Of a stretch of DNA of 60,122 nucleotides, positions 33,850 through 42,190 are shown piece after piece (positions within the stretch are counted from its first letter, which is position 1; every line of letters begins with the position of its first letter). Under the pieces are notes generated by a model. It did not search any database. It was not told the origin of the DNA and saw only the letters and a list, made by a program, of their open reading frames with translations. The stretch lies in NCBI GenBank assembly GCA_002293425.1, contig DBDE01000037.1, forward strand, positions 20,141 to 80,262. The letters run 5' to 3'. This DNA is from Alistipes sp. UBA940. Lineage in GTDB: Bacteria > Bacteroidota > Bacteroidia > Bacteroidales > Rikenellaceae. Position numbers and translations under genes: made by a program.

Positions 33850-34412
33850 TGGGACGGCTTTTGATATTTTCTGCGCCGAGCGGTTCAGGCAAAACCACCA
33901 TCGTGAGGCGGTTGATGGAGCGGTTTCCGAGGCTGGAATTTTCGGTCTCGGCAACTTCGCGCCCGCCGCGGGGAGAGGAGGTGAACGGAAGGGATTATCA
34001 CTTTATGTCTCCCGAAAAGTTCCGCCAACTAATTGACAGTCAGGCATTTGTGGAGTGGGAGGAGGTCTACCTGGGGACCTGCTATGGCACGTTGCGAAGC
34101 GAGATAGAGTCGATTTGGGCGCGCGGAAACGTGTGTGTGTTCGACGTCGACGTGGTGGGTGGAGTGCGGCTCAAACAGATTTTCGGCGACCGCGCGATGT
34201 CGTTTTTCATCGAGGCTCCCTCGGTGGACGAGTTGCGCAAAAGGCTCGTCGGGCGCGGGACGGACAGTGCCGAAAGCATCGAAAAACGGCTCGCCAAGGC
34301 ATCTGAGGAGATGTTGCGCGCGCCCGAGTTCGACCACATCATAGTTAACGACAACCTCGATCGGGCGGTGGATGAGGTTGCCCTTTTGGTGCGCCGTTTT
34401 ATCGACCGATGA
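33849..34412 (+). CDS. gmk: Guanylate kinase
   Basis: A 187-residue kinase phosphorylating GMP. The P-loop FSAPSGSGKTT, the GMP-binding SATSRPPRGEEVNGRDYHF and YLGTCYGTLRSEIE, and FDVDVVGGVRLKQ are present. Length is typical. It is coupled to yicC upstream (TGATG) and to nadD downstream by a 4-base overlap. Confidence 0.97.
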   Translation: MGRLLIFSAPSGSGKTTIVRRLMERFPRLEFSVSATSRPPRGEEVNGRDYHFMSPEKFRQLIDSQAFVEWEEVYLGTCYGTLRSEIESIWARGNVCVFDVDVVGGVRLKQIFGDRAMSFFIEAPSVDELRKRLVGRGTDSAESIEKRLAKASEEMLRAPEFDHIIVNDNLDRAVDEVALLVRRFIDR

Positions 34413-35071
34413 GGCGGGTGATGCTATATTTCGGGTCGTTCAATCCGGTCCATCGGGCACATATTGCGATTGCGGAATATGTTGTGGCTCAGGGAGTTAC
34501 GGACGAGGTGGTGCTGGTTGTTTCGCCTCAAAGTCCGTTTAAGGATTCGGATGATCTGGCTCCCGAGATAGAGCGTTTCGAGGGCGTGGAGCGGGCTGTG
34601 GCGGCGTCGCGCTATCCTTCGCAAATCAAGGCTTCGGCGGTGGAGTTTTTGTTGCCGCGGCCGTCGTATACCATTGATACTCTGCGCTTTATCGAGCGCG
34701 AGTGTCCCGATGCGGAGTTGTCGTTGCTCGTCGGCGAGGACAATGTTGCCGACCTGCCTAAGTGGAAGGAAGCTTCTGCGATTTTGGGCCATTACCCCAT
34801 TTTTGTCTATCCGAGGGGCGACGGGGCCGGGGTTTTCCCCGAGTGGGCGACGGTTTTGCGCGATGCGCCGCGGATGGAGATTTCGTCGACCCAGATTCGT
34901 GCTTTGTTGGCCGATGGGCGCGAAAAGTATCGCGCAGGGCACTTCGGGGCGGCATTGAACGATTTTTTGCGTGTGCTCGACCTCGCTCCGACCAACGCCG
35001 AAGCTGCCGGATACAGACAGTTGATCGATGAGATTTTGGAATTTAGGAACACCGATATTTTGAATCCGTAA
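34409..35071 (+). CDS. nadD: Nicotinate-nucleotide adenylyltransferase
   Basis: A 220-residue HIGH-superfamily nucleotidyltransferase making deamido-NAD. YFGSFNPVHRAHIAIAEY holds the ATP-binding HxxH, LLVGEDNVADLPKW follows, and ISSTQIRALL is the second signature. About 25 residues longer than many NadD at the C-terminus (LDLAPTNAEAAGYRQLID). It overlaps gmk. Confidence 0.95.
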   Translation: MRRVMLYFGSFNPVHRAHIAIAEYVVAQGVTDEVVLVVSPQSPFKDSDDLAPEIERFEGVERAVAASRYPSQIKASAVEFLLPRPSYTIDTLRFIERECPDAELSLLVGEDNVADLPKWKEASAILGHYPIFVYPRGDGAGVFPEWATVLRDAPRMEISSTQIRALLADGREKYRAGHFGAALNDFLRVLDLAPTNAEAAGYRQLIDEILEFRNTDILNP

Positions 35072-35085
35072 ACCCACTTTTTGTT

Positions 35086-35142
35086 CGACTTGCCCGAGGC
35101 AAGTCGTTGGCCCCGCCCGTTGGGGGGGGGTCGGGCGGGCCG
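35086..35142. repeat. Two adjacent hairpins between nadD and DUF3109
   Basis: CGACTTGCC, cga, GGCAAGTCG is a perfect 9-bp stem with a three-base loop (35086-35106). It is followed by GGCCCCGCCCG and CGGGCGGGCC (about 35109-35142) around a G8 run. There is no T-run, so they may act as RNA processing or stability elements rather than terminators. Confidence 0.65.
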
Positions 35143-35155
35143 AAGAAAATTTGTT

Positions 35156-35725
35156 ATGATAGATGTTGACGGAAAGATAGTTTCGACCGATATATTGACG
35201 CAGAAGTTTTTGTGCGACCTGACGGCGTGTCGGGGCATTTGTTGCGTCGAGGGCAATGCCGGTGCGCCGCTCGAAGACGACGAGTTGGCAGTTTTGGCGC
35301 GCGAGTTCGAGGCGTATCGCGATTTTATGACTCCCCAGGGACGGCAAGTCGTTGACAGTCAGGGTTTTGCGGTGCGCGACGACGACGGCGATCTGGTCAC
35401 TCCGTTGGTTGGCGATGCCGAGTGTGCCTATTCGTACAGCGACGACGGGGTGACGTTGTGTGCTATCGAAAAGGCTTATAATCAGGGAGTTACGTCGTTT
35501 CGCAAGCCCATTTCGTGCCATCTCTATCCGATTCGTGTCGCACGGTTCGGCAACGGCACTTTGGGCCTCAATTATCATCGCTGGGCGGTGTGCGACGGGG
35601 CGCGGAAGTTGGGTGCGGCAAAGGGCGTTCCGGTCTACCGAATGCTGCGCGAGGCCATCGAGAGGCGGTTCGGCAAGGAATTTTTTGAGGCTCTGGAAGC
35701 GGCGGAGGAGTATTTAACTAAATAA
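35156..35725 (+). CDS. DUF3109-family Cys-rich protein
   Basis: A 189-residue cytoplasmic protein of the DUF3109 family. Conserved cysteines lie in LTACRGICCVEG, CAIEKAYNQG, ISCHLYPIR and HRWAVCDGAR, which suggests a metal or Fe-S site related to YkgJ zinc/iron-chelating proteins. Function is not established. ATG 35156 follows the double hairpin; the frame opens earlier but through the hairpins. Confidence 0.85.
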   Translation: MIDVDGKIVSTDILTQKFLCDLTACRGICCVEGNAGAPLEDDELAVLAREFEAYRDFMTPQGRQVVDSQGFAVRDDDGDLVTPLVGDAECAYSYSDDGVTLCAIEKAYNQGVTSFRKPISCHLYPIRVARFGNGTLGLNYHRWAVCDGARKLGAAKGVPVYRMLREAIERRFGKEFFEALEAAEEYLTK

Positions 35726-35734
35726 AAAAAACTG

Positions 35735-35854
35735 TTTTCGTCAGAGTGGTGCAGATGCTGCTCTGTCCGAAGTTTTGAGTGAGGGAGCGTACTTTGATGT
35801 ACGTGACCGAGCGAAAAACAAGAAAGTGCAGCAGATGCACTGCTATCACGAAAA
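35735..35854 (+). repeat. Dispersed ~120-bp element, copy 2 (upstream of a GT2)
   Basis: It runs from TTTTCGTCAGAGTGGTGCA to TGCACTGCTATCACGAAAA; the ends are imperfect inverted repeats. The centre holds GAGCGTACTTTGATGTACG, itself a small palindrome. The Shine-Dalgarno stretch of copy 3 is degraded here (AACAAGAAAG), but an ATG at 35835 is in frame with the downstream gene. Confidence 0.85.
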
Positions 35855-35858
35855 CCGA

Positions 35859-36743
35859 ATGATCAAACTTTCAATTATAATCGCAACTTTCAACCGCAGC
35901 GCACAACTGCGGCGAACGCTGCAATCGCTTGTCGGTCAGACAGTTAGCCCGTCAGATTGGGAAGTGGTCGTGGTTGACAACAACTCCGCCGACAACACGC
36001 CTCAGGTCTTTGCCAAGTTCGCCGCCGACCACCGTGAATTGAACCTGCGGATGGTCGCCGAACCGCGTCAGGGGCTATCGTGGGCGCGAAATCGGGGAAT
36101 GGCGGAGGCGCGCGGCGAGGTTCTGGCCATCATCGACGACGACGAGGAGGTGAATGCCGAGTTTGTGGCGGCGTACCTCGATTTTTTTGCGCGAAATCCC
36201 TCTGTGGCGATGGCCGGAGGGCGTGTTGTGCCGGTTTACGAGACCGAGCGACCGCGGTGGATGACGCGCTGGACGGAGCGGCCGATCGCGGGAACGCTCG
36301 ATCTGGGGCGGCGCGAACGGCCCTTTACGCGGGGTTATCCGGCGGGCGGAAATTTAGCTGTAAGACGCTGGGTGATAGAGAGTTACGGCGGTTTCGACAC
36401 CTCGCTCGGCCGCACCGGCACGGCTCTTATCGGCGGCGAGGAGAAGGAGTTTTTCCATCGCATCTCGACCCACGGAATCGTGGCGTGGTACACTCCGCAA
36501 GCCATAATTTACCACATCATTCCGCCCGAAAAACTGACACCAGACTATTTTCGCCGCCTCGCGCTGGGTGTCGGCCGCAGTCAGCGAATGATGGGTCTGG
36601 GCGGCGGTTTCATTAGAGAGGTCTTGAAATGGCTCGTCACGCTTGTTCTGGCCGTATTTTTTGCTATCACGATGCGTCCGGCAAAGGCAAAATACCTGCT
36701 CGTCCTGCGCCTCGGGATCACTCGCGGCCTGCTGGGGTTATAG
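35859..36743 (+). CDS. GT2-family glycosyltransferase
   Basis: A 294-residue GT-A enzyme: IKLSIIIATFNRSAQLRRTL, VVVVDNNSADNT, GLSWARNRGMAEARGEV, IIDDDEEV (metal-binding acidic site) and FTRGYPAGGNLAVRR. A membrane helix lies near the end (VLKWLVTLVLAVFFAI). It resembles family 2 enzymes of surface glycan synthesis. The start could be 35859 or 35835 (adding MHCYHENR) within the repeat element. The last 6 bases overlap the convergent ispE gene. Confidence 0.88.
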   Translation: MIKLSIIIATFNRSAQLRRTLQSLVGQTVSPSDWEVVVVDNNSADNTPQVFAKFAADHRELNLRMVAEPRQGLSWARNRGMAEARGEVLAIIDDDEEVNAEFVAAYLDFFARNPSVAMAGGRVVPVYETERPRWMTRWTERPIAGTLDLGRRERPFTRGYPAGGNLAVRRWVIESYGGFDTSLGRTGTALIGGEEKEFFHRISTHGIVAWYTPQAIIYHIIPPEKLTPDYFRRLALGVGRSQRMMGLGGGFIREVLKWLVTLVLAVFFAITMRPAKAKYLLVLRLGITRGLLGL

Positions 36744-37559
36744 TTGCTCCAAATGGCTGAATATCAGCTTGTTACGGGCTAATTCGAGGGTCGGCCGAGA
36801 GTCGAATATCCCGAAAATAGCCGAACCCGAGCCCGACATCGACGCATACACCGCGCCGGAGCGGTAAAGCGACTGTTTCAGTTCTTGCAGCTGCGGATAT
36901 TTCTCAAACACCGAGCGTTCGAAGTCGTTGATTATCAGCGTTTTCCAATCTTCAAAGGGACGTTTCAGCAGTTCGCGCAACGGCTCGCGCGGCTCACGCG
37001 GAACGACGCTGGCGTACGCCTCGGCAGTCGAGATTTCTATCGAAACGGGCTTCACGACAGCCAACCATTTACCCGCAAGATCGAGGTCGAGTGGAGTCAT
37101 AATTTCGCCCCTGCCCGTGCAAATTTGCGGCGTACCTTTAATAAAAAAGGGAACGTCGCTACCCAGCCGAGCCGCCAGAGTTTCGAGTTCCGCATCCGAC
37201 AGACCGAGCGTAAACACCTGATTACCAGCCCTTAACACTGCCGCCGCATCGCTCGATCCGCCGCCCAGACCGGCCCCCGACGGAACGGCTTTGTGCAGCT
37301 TCACGACCGCCTCACCCGCCCCGAATTCACGCTGTAAGAGCCGCAGCGCACGCATACAAAGGTTGCTCTCCGGCGGGCAATCGAGCGGTGCGCCGGAGGT
37401 CTCCAAAACCGAACTTCCGGAGCCCGCAGGAGTCAACGAAACCGTGTCATACAGCTCTCTGAGACCGATTATCGCCGTTTCTATGTCGTGAAAACCATCC
37501 GTCCGTTTGCGCACAATGTGCAACCCCAGATTGATTTTCGGGCACGCCCTGAGTTCCAT
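36738..37559 (-). CDS. ispE: 4-diphosphocytidyl-2-C-methyl-D-erythritol kinase
   Basis: A 273-residue GHMP kinase of the MEP isoprenoid pathway. ACPKINLGLHIVRKRTDGFH is the substrate-binding start, PSGAGLGGGSSDAAAVL the ATP loop, and YASMSGSGSAIFGIF the third GHMP motif. ATG 37559 is chosen since the family starts here; the frame is open to 37691. It is divergent from GSCFA. Confidence 0.95.
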   Translation of the reverse strand: MELRACPKINLGLHIVRKRTDGFHDIETAIIGLRELYDTVSLTPAGSGSSVLETSGAPLDCPPESNLCMRALRLLQREFGAGEAVVKLHKAVPSGAGLGGGSSDAAAVLRAGNQVFTLGLSDAELETLAARLGSDVPFFIKGTPQICTGRGEIMTPLDLDLAGKWLAVVKPVSIEISTAEAYASVVPREPREPLRELLKRPFEDWKTLIINDFERSVFEKYPQLQELKQSLYRSGAVYASMSGSGSAIFGIFDSRPTLELARNKLIFSHLEQL

Positions 37560-37611
37560 AATTTTCGCTAAATTTGCAACGCGCAACCACTCGCCTGCGC
37601 GCCCCAAAATT

Positions 37612-38433
37612 ATGAAATTTCGCACAGAAATCACAATTCCGCCCCTCGATCCGGCGCGAAAAATCGACCACACCAGGCGTGGTTTTTCCATCGGATCGTG
37701 CTTTGCCGAACGAATTACCGATCGTCTGAAAAGAGCGAAAATCCCCGTGGAAAGCTATTCTGGCGGGGTTTTGTACAATCCGATGTCGATCGCCGACGCA
37801 CTTGTCGCCGCCCCGCCCGACGCCGATTGGGTGCTGATGACTTTCGGCACGGCGTGGGTGTATGAGCGCGAGGGCAAAATTGTTGCGAATTGCGGCAAAC
37901 GTCCGGCCTGTGATTTTACGCGTAAACGGCTGACTATCAATGAGATAACTCAGCGATTCGATGCACTTTTTTCGTCCGGCGGACCGCTTTTCGGCAAGCA
38001 GGTGATACTCACTCTGAGCCCCATTCGCCACCTGCGCGACGGCTTCGAGGAGAACTCGCTCAGCAAGGCGATTTTGCGTGTTGCAATTGCCGAAATAGTG
38101 GCGCAACACGCTGATTGTCAGTACTTTGCGGCCTACGAAATTTTGAACGACGACCTTCGCGATTATCGTTTTTACGGTCCCGATCTGGCCCATCCGTCGG
38201 CCGAGGCGGTGGAGTATATTTGGGAGAAATTTTCGGCAGCTGCGCTTTCGCCGGAAACGCTGGGGTTGTTGCCTTCTATCGACGATTTTGTGCGTGCCGC
38301 CGAGCATCGTCCGTTCGATGCTAACTCGCTGGAACACAATGAGTTCCGTGCGTCAATGCTGGCTCGGATCGAGGAGTTTTCGGCCCTCCATCCACAGGTC
38401 GATCTGGGGGCTGAAATCGAATATTTTTCGTAA
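37612..38433 (+). CDS. GSCFA-domain protein
   Basis: A 273-residue protein of the GSCFA family, named for the conserved GSCFAERI seen near residue 27. Other blocks are SYSGGVLYNPMSI, MTFGTAWVYE, LTLSPIRHLRDGFEENSLSK and FYGPDLAHPSAEAVEYIWE, a distant SGNH-hydrolase-like layout (GSCF serine and D-L-x-H at the end). The substrate is unknown. A TAAATTTG box sits 36 bases upstream. Confidence 0.9.
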   Translation: MKFRTEITIPPLDPARKIDHTRRGFSIGSCFAERITDRLKRAKIPVESYSGGVLYNPMSIADALVAAPPDADWVLMTFGTAWVYEREGKIVANCGKRPACDFTRKRLTINEITQRFDALFSSGGPLFGKQVILTLSPIRHLRDGFEENSLSKAILRVAIAEIVAQHADCQYFAAYEILNDDLRDYRFYGPDLAHPSAEAVEYIWEKFSAAALSPETLGLLPSIDDFVRAAEHRPFDANSLEHNEFRASMLARIEEFSALHPQVDLGAEIEYFS

Positions 38434-38444
38434 CTTTGTCGCTT

Positions 38445-39977
38445 ATGAAAAGAGCCGTTTTTTTGTTTTTCGCGATATTGCCGTTTTTTGCGCACGCCGC
38501 CAGGCCGAAACTCGTTGTGAATGTGATAGTTAGCGGCGTCGGAAGCGACTTTTTGGATCGCTATTCGCACAATTTTTCGGAGAGTGGTTTTCGGCGGTTT
38601 GCTGCGAACGGAACCGACTGTGTATCAGCGCGTTACGGTTATATGCAGACCCTTTCGCCGACCGGCATTGCGACCTTTGCGACGGGGGCCGATCCATCGT
38701 TGCACGGGGTGGTTTCGGAGGCGTGGATCGAGCCGATTTCGGGCGCGCGGGTGACGCTCACGGGCGATGCTTCGGTGCGCGGTTTGGGCTCCGATCCCGG
38801 GCGTGGATTGCACTCGCCGACGGAGCTTTTGATGCCTGTTTTGGGTGATGGATTGATTGCGCAATCGCCTGATAGTAAGGTGATTAGCGTTGCGGCGAGT
38901 GCTGTTTCGGCGGTGGTTGCGGGGGGACAGAAGGGAAGGGCTTTTTGGCTCGATGAACAGCGCGCGACGTGGGTTTCGTCGACCGCGTATATGGAAAAAT
39001 TGCCCGATTGGGTGACGGCGTACAATGTGGCGCGGCCGGCCAATTCGTACCTCGACGGGGGGTGGTCGCTGGCTCGGCCGAAGCGACAATATGTCAGTGG
39101 TGATAGTTGGCGGAACAAACACTTTGACCGTCGTGGCGAAAACGATTATAATGCACTGATACACAGTCCGTTGGGCAACAGTTTGGTGGCCGAATTTGCG
39201 GTTAAAACGGTAGCCGAAGAGGGGCTCGGAAAGGACGACACTGCTGACATTTTGACAGTCGTTTTCGACTCTGCACGATGGGTCGGCGAGCGGTATGGGA
39301 CGCGCGCGATCGAGACCGAGGATATGATTTATCGCCTCGATATGGACCTTGCGGGGATGGTCGACGGGATCGTTGCCCAGGTGGGCCAAATTGCTGATAT
39401 TCTGTTTGTTATCACCGCTGACGGGGGGCTTGGCGATGGGTCGGAGAGGTTCAATGCGGCGCAGTTCAAGACCATTTTGAACAGCTTTCTCAATTCGCAA
39501 TTCGGGGTGGGTGATTGGGTTGCGGATTACATCGACAGGCAGGTGTTTTTGAATCGTAATCTGGTGTATAAGAGCACTTTAAGTTTGGCCGAGGTGCAGA
39601 ATCGGGCGGCGACTTTTGTGCTTCAGTTTCGCGGCGTGACTCACGTTTTGACGGGTACCGCGCTTGCCGGAGGGTACTTTTCGGAGGGGTATGGGGCGAA
39701 GATGCAGCGCGGTTTTTATCCGCGACGGGGTGGCGATTTGGTGTTGAATTTCGCGCCCGGGTGGATCGAGGAACGTGCTGATAGTGAGGCACTTGGCGGG
39801 TCGATGTACGATTATGACCGGCACGTTCCGTTGGTGTTTTACGGGTGGCAGATTCCGCCTCGGGAGTTGCCCAGCGAGGTGGATATGACCCAGGTTGCGC
39901 CGACTGTTGCGCGGATTTTGGGCATCGAGCGGCCGACTGGCTCGGAGGCGGGACTTATCGAAGTACTAAACTTTTAG
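38445..39977 (+). CDS. PafA/NPP-like phosphatase homologue with lost metal ligands
   Basis: A 510-residue protein with a signal peptide (AVFLFFAILPFFAHA), aligned by eye to the secreted alkaline phosphatase family of Bacteroidetes. Family shape is clear: FLDRYSHNF, FATGADPSLHGVV, ETEDMIYRLDMDLA, DYDRHVPLVFYG. Yet the metal ligands differ. The N-terminal VDQM Asp is Ser30, the T-D-Y-V-G-H Asp and His are Arg279 and Glu283, and the TADHG His is Gly328; Asp327 and the HVP His remain. It is probably a pseudoenzyme or a changed activity. The stop lies in a 21-bp tandem repeat. Confidence 0.82.
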   Translation: MKRAVFLFFAILPFFAHAARPKLVVNVIVSGVGSDFLDRYSHNFSESGFRRFAANGTDCVSARYGYMQTLSPTGIATFATGADPSLHGVVSEAWIEPISGARVTLTGDASVRGLGSDPGRGLHSPTELLMPVLGDGLIAQSPDSKVISVAASAVSAVVAGGQKGRAFWLDEQRATWVSSTAYMEKLPDWVTAYNVARPANSYLDGGWSLARPKRQYVSGDSWRNKHFDRRGENDYNALIHSPLGNSLVAEFAVKTVAEEGLGKDDTADILTVVFDSARWVGERYGTRAIETEDMIYRLDMDLAGMVDGIVAQVGQIADILFVITADGGLGDGSERFNAAQFKTILNSFLNSQFGVGDWVADYIDRQVFLNRNLVYKSTLSLAEVQNRAATFVLQFRGVTHVLTGTALAGGYFSEGYGAKMQRGFYPRRGGDLVLNFAPGWIEERADSEALGGSMYDYDRHVPLVFYGWQIPPRELPSEVDMTQVAPTVARILGIERPTGSEAGLIEVLNF

Positions 39978-40019
39978 TAGCGAAAACTAAAAATATAGTA
40001 GCAAAAACTAAACTTTTAG
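39966..40019. repeat. 21-bp tandem repeat, 2.6 copies
   Basis: CTAAACTTTTAG occurs at 39966-39977 and 40008-40019, exactly 42 bases apart, and TAGTAGCRAAAACTAAA at 39975 and 39996, 21 bases apart. The first unit encodes the last residues and stop of the phosphatase-like gene; the last ends 4 bases before the sufE start. Confidence 0.85.
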
Positions 40020-40023
40020 AAAT

Positions 40024-40473
40024 ATGGCGACAGACCCTGTGCAGGAGCAGATCATCGAGGAGTTTTCGGTATTTGACGATTGGATGGACAGGTACGAATA
40101 TCTGATCGAATTGGCGGATGGTTTGCCGATGATCGACCCTGCCCATCGGACCGACAATTACGTCATAAACGGCTGTCAGTCAAGGGTTTGGATCGACGCA
40201 ACGATGGACAGCGATGGGCGGGTTTTCTACTCCGCCGACAGCGATGCGATCATCACCAAGGGGATAGTTTCGTTGCTAATCCGCGTGCTGAACGGACGCA
40301 CGCCGCAGCAAATTTTGGACACCGAACTCTACTTCATCGACCGGATCGGACTGCGTGAAAATCTCTCGCCGACGCGTGCGAACGGCCTCGGGGCGATGAT
40401 CAAACAGATGAGAATGTTTGCCCTGGCTTTTCAGAACACGCCGCAAAATCTTCAAAATGCGCCGAAAAAATGA
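40024..40473 (+). CDS. sufE: SufE-family sulfur acceptor
   Basis: A 149-residue protein that takes persulfide sulfur from the cysteine desulfurase SufS for Fe-S assembly. VINGCQSRVWID carries the active Cys, with DDWMDRYEYLIELADGLP before it and LSPTRANGLGAMIKQMR near the end. No sufS is nearby. Its stop overlaps the start of the DUF59 gene. Confidence 0.94.
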   Translation: MATDPVQEQIIEEFSVFDDWMDRYEYLIELADGLPMIDPAHRTDNYVINGCQSRVWIDATMDSDGRVFYSADSDAIITKGIVSLLIRVLNGRTPQQILDTELYFIDRIGLRENLSPTRANGLGAMIKQMRMFALAFQNTPQNLQNAPKK

Positions 40474-40793
40474 TGGAACCGGAACAGATTTTAGCGACCG
40501 AAAGCCGGATAGTCGAGGCGTTGAAACGCGTTTTCGATCCCGAAATTCCGGTCAATATTTACGACCTGGGGTTGGTGTATGACGTTGATTATCAGGCAGA
40601 TGGCACGGTCGACATCACTATGACGCTCACTGCTCCGGCGTGTCCGATGGCGGATATGTTGGTGGATGAGGTGAAGAGCGCGGTGGCAAAAATCAAAGGG
40701 GTCGAAAGTGTGGAGGTGCACATTGTTTTCGACCCACCGTGGAGCATCGAAAAACTCTCCGACGAGGCGAAATTAGAGCTTGGATTGCTCTGA
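40470..40793 (+). CDS. DUF59/MIP18-family Fe-S assembly protein
   Basis: A 107-residue protein with the DUF59 pattern: VFDPEIPVNIYDLGLVYDV, TMTLTAPACPMADML (conserved Cys) and FDPPWSIEKLSDEAKLELG. It belongs to the SufT/PaaD group that helps mature Fe-S proteins; coupling to sufE by a 4-base overlap supports this. Confidence 0.93.
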   Translation: MMEPEQILATESRIVEALKRVFDPEIPVNIYDLGLVYDVDYQADGTVDITMTLTAPACPMADMLVDEVKSAVAKIKGVESVEVHIVFDPPWSIEKLSDEAKLELGLL

Positions 40794-40809
40794 AACCCGA
40801 TTATTTCAC

Positions 40810-40817
40810 TATATTTG
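40810..40817 (+). promoter_or_regulatory. -7 box before the structured RNA
   Basis: TATATTTG matches TAnnTTTG. A start a few bases on would place the RNA 5' end at the first base of the long hairpin at 40823. The -33 region is weak. Confidence 0.55.
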
Positions 40818-40822
40818 CGTCA

Positions 40823-40947
40823 CCAAAAAACATCTTTTACAAGTACTTCGTTTTATGTGTCAGGGGGTTGCCCCCGGTTAGGCGCATAAAACGTCGTACA
40901 TTGGTGTTTTTTGGTTGAAATTACTTCTGTAGCCGGGGGCTTTTTTT
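40823..40947 (+). ncRNA. Long hairpin with a competing terminator (leader or small RNA)
   Basis: CCAAAAAACATC (40823-40834) pairs with GGTGTTTTTTGG (40903-40914), GTAC with GTAC, and CGTTTTATG with CATAAAACG, around a GGGGG-TTG-CCCCC tip (40863-40875). GCCCCCGG (40870-40877) can also pair with CCGGGGGC (40933-40940), which is followed by T7. The two pairings exclude each other, as in an attenuator. A DUF2851 gene starts 16 bases after the T-run. It could be a 125-nt small RNA or a leader; I match it to no known family. Confidence 0.6.
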
Positions 40948-40962
40948 CTTTTTTGGGCACAA

Positions 40963-42177
40963 ATGGGCTACGGATCACTTTTGAATTTACTTTGGCGAAC
41001 GGGGGAGCTGGTTGGGCGCGGTTTTGTCGGTGTTTCGGGCGAGCGTGTGGAGGTTGTTTCGCGGGGCGAACAGGCTTCGGGGAATGTGTGGTCGGGCGTC
41101 GATATCGTGGTGGATGGCGAGCGGCGGCGGGGTACGGTGGTGATTGGCGGGTCGACGGAGTTGCCTCAGAACGTGGTTTTGCGCATCGTCGAAAGTTGCG
41201 TGCCGCCGGTGTTGGGACCGGATGATGAGCTTGTTACGCAGGTGACCTATTCTATCGATCCCGGGTTGGTCGAGCGTTATGATGCGCTCAGGGCGGGGGC
41301 GGCGAAGAGGGGGTGTGCCGGACGGATAGCTTCGAAAGACCCGTTGTACCGCACCGAGCTGATGACTGCACTTTTGGTTCGACGGTTACAGCGCAAGACG
41401 GCAAGGGTGGAGGAGGTTTTCGCGAACTCGCAGAGGGATTGGAACCAGACTTTTTGGGTGCTGTTGTTGGAGGTGATGGGGGGCAATCGCAATCGCGAGG
41501 TCTACTCGGAGCTGGCTCGGCGGGTGCGGATGATAACGGTTTCGCGGGAGAAGGGCACGGCTGGGGCTGTCGAGACGTTGCTGGTTGGTGGAGCGGGATT
41601 TTTGGACGATGTGGATGGCGGGTTGTTTCGCCATTTGGCGGCTAAGCATTCGGTTGTTCCGTTGCGGACTGGCGATTGGGATGTGGCGCGGATGTATCCG
41701 GTGAACCATCCGAAGAATCGGTTGCGGCAGGTTGCGGCGTTGGTCGGCAAGCACGATTTTTTGTTGGACAGGGTGCTCGATTGCTTGAATGGGGAGGATG
41801 TGGAGCGGCTTTTTTCATTGCCGAGTCCGCCGGTGGGTGTGCCTTTGAGCCGCTCGGCCGGGCGGTTGGGGGCGTCGAAGGCGAGTTTGGTGGGGATCAA
41901 TTTGGTTGCGCCGTTGATGTTTGCTTATGGGCGGGGGACGGGGCGTGACGAGTTGTGTGAGCGGGCGTTGGATTTGTTGGGTAGCATCGGCGCGGAGGAG
42001 AACAGCAAGCTTCGGGGGTGGTATGATGGGGGTTGTCGGGCGGCGAGTGCGTTCGAAAGTCAAGCTTTGTTGGAGCTGGGCAACGAGTTTTGCGCTCACG
42101 GATTGTGCGCCGAGTGCAGGTTGGGACGGGGCGAGATTGTGCAGGTTAACAAAAAATTGCCTATATTCGCAGTTTAA
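40963..42177 (+). CDS. DUF2851-family protein
   Basis: A 404-residue cytoplasmic protein of the DUF2851 family, common in Bacteroidetes and of unknown function. A beta-rich N-terminal half (GNVWSGVDIVVDGERRRGTVVIG) is followed by a helical part with DWNQTFWVLLLEVMGGNRN and HPKNRLRQVAAL, and a C-terminal Cys motif (FCAHGLCAECRLGRG). It follows the hairpin/terminator and precedes secA by 13 bases. Confidence 0.8.
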   Translation: MGYGSLLNLLWRTGELVGRGFVGVSGERVEVVSRGEQASGNVWSGVDIVVDGERRRGTVVIGGSTELPQNVVLRIVESCVPPVLGPDDELVTQVTYSIDPGLVERYDALRAGAAKRGCAGRIASKDPLYRTELMTALLVRRLQRKTARVEEVFANSQRDWNQTFWVLLLEVMGGNRNREVYSELARRVRMITVSREKGTAGAVETLLVGGAGFLDDVDGGLFRHLAAKHSVVPLRTGDWDVARMYPVNHPKNRLRQVAALVGKHDFLLDRVLDCLNGEDVERLFSLPSPPVGVPLSRSAGRLGASKASLVGINLVAPLMFAYGRGTGRDELCERALDLLGSIGAEENSKLRGWYDGGCRAASAFESQALLELGNEFCAHGLCAECRLGRGEIVQVNKKLPIFAV

Positions 42178-42190
42178 TTTTTCATAGACT

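Noticed and set aside
40823..40914. Signal-recognition-particle 4.5S RNA at the long hairpin
   Set aside because: The conserved GGAA-type tip and internal-loop bases of SRP RNA are absent; the tip is GGGGG-TTG-CCCCC.
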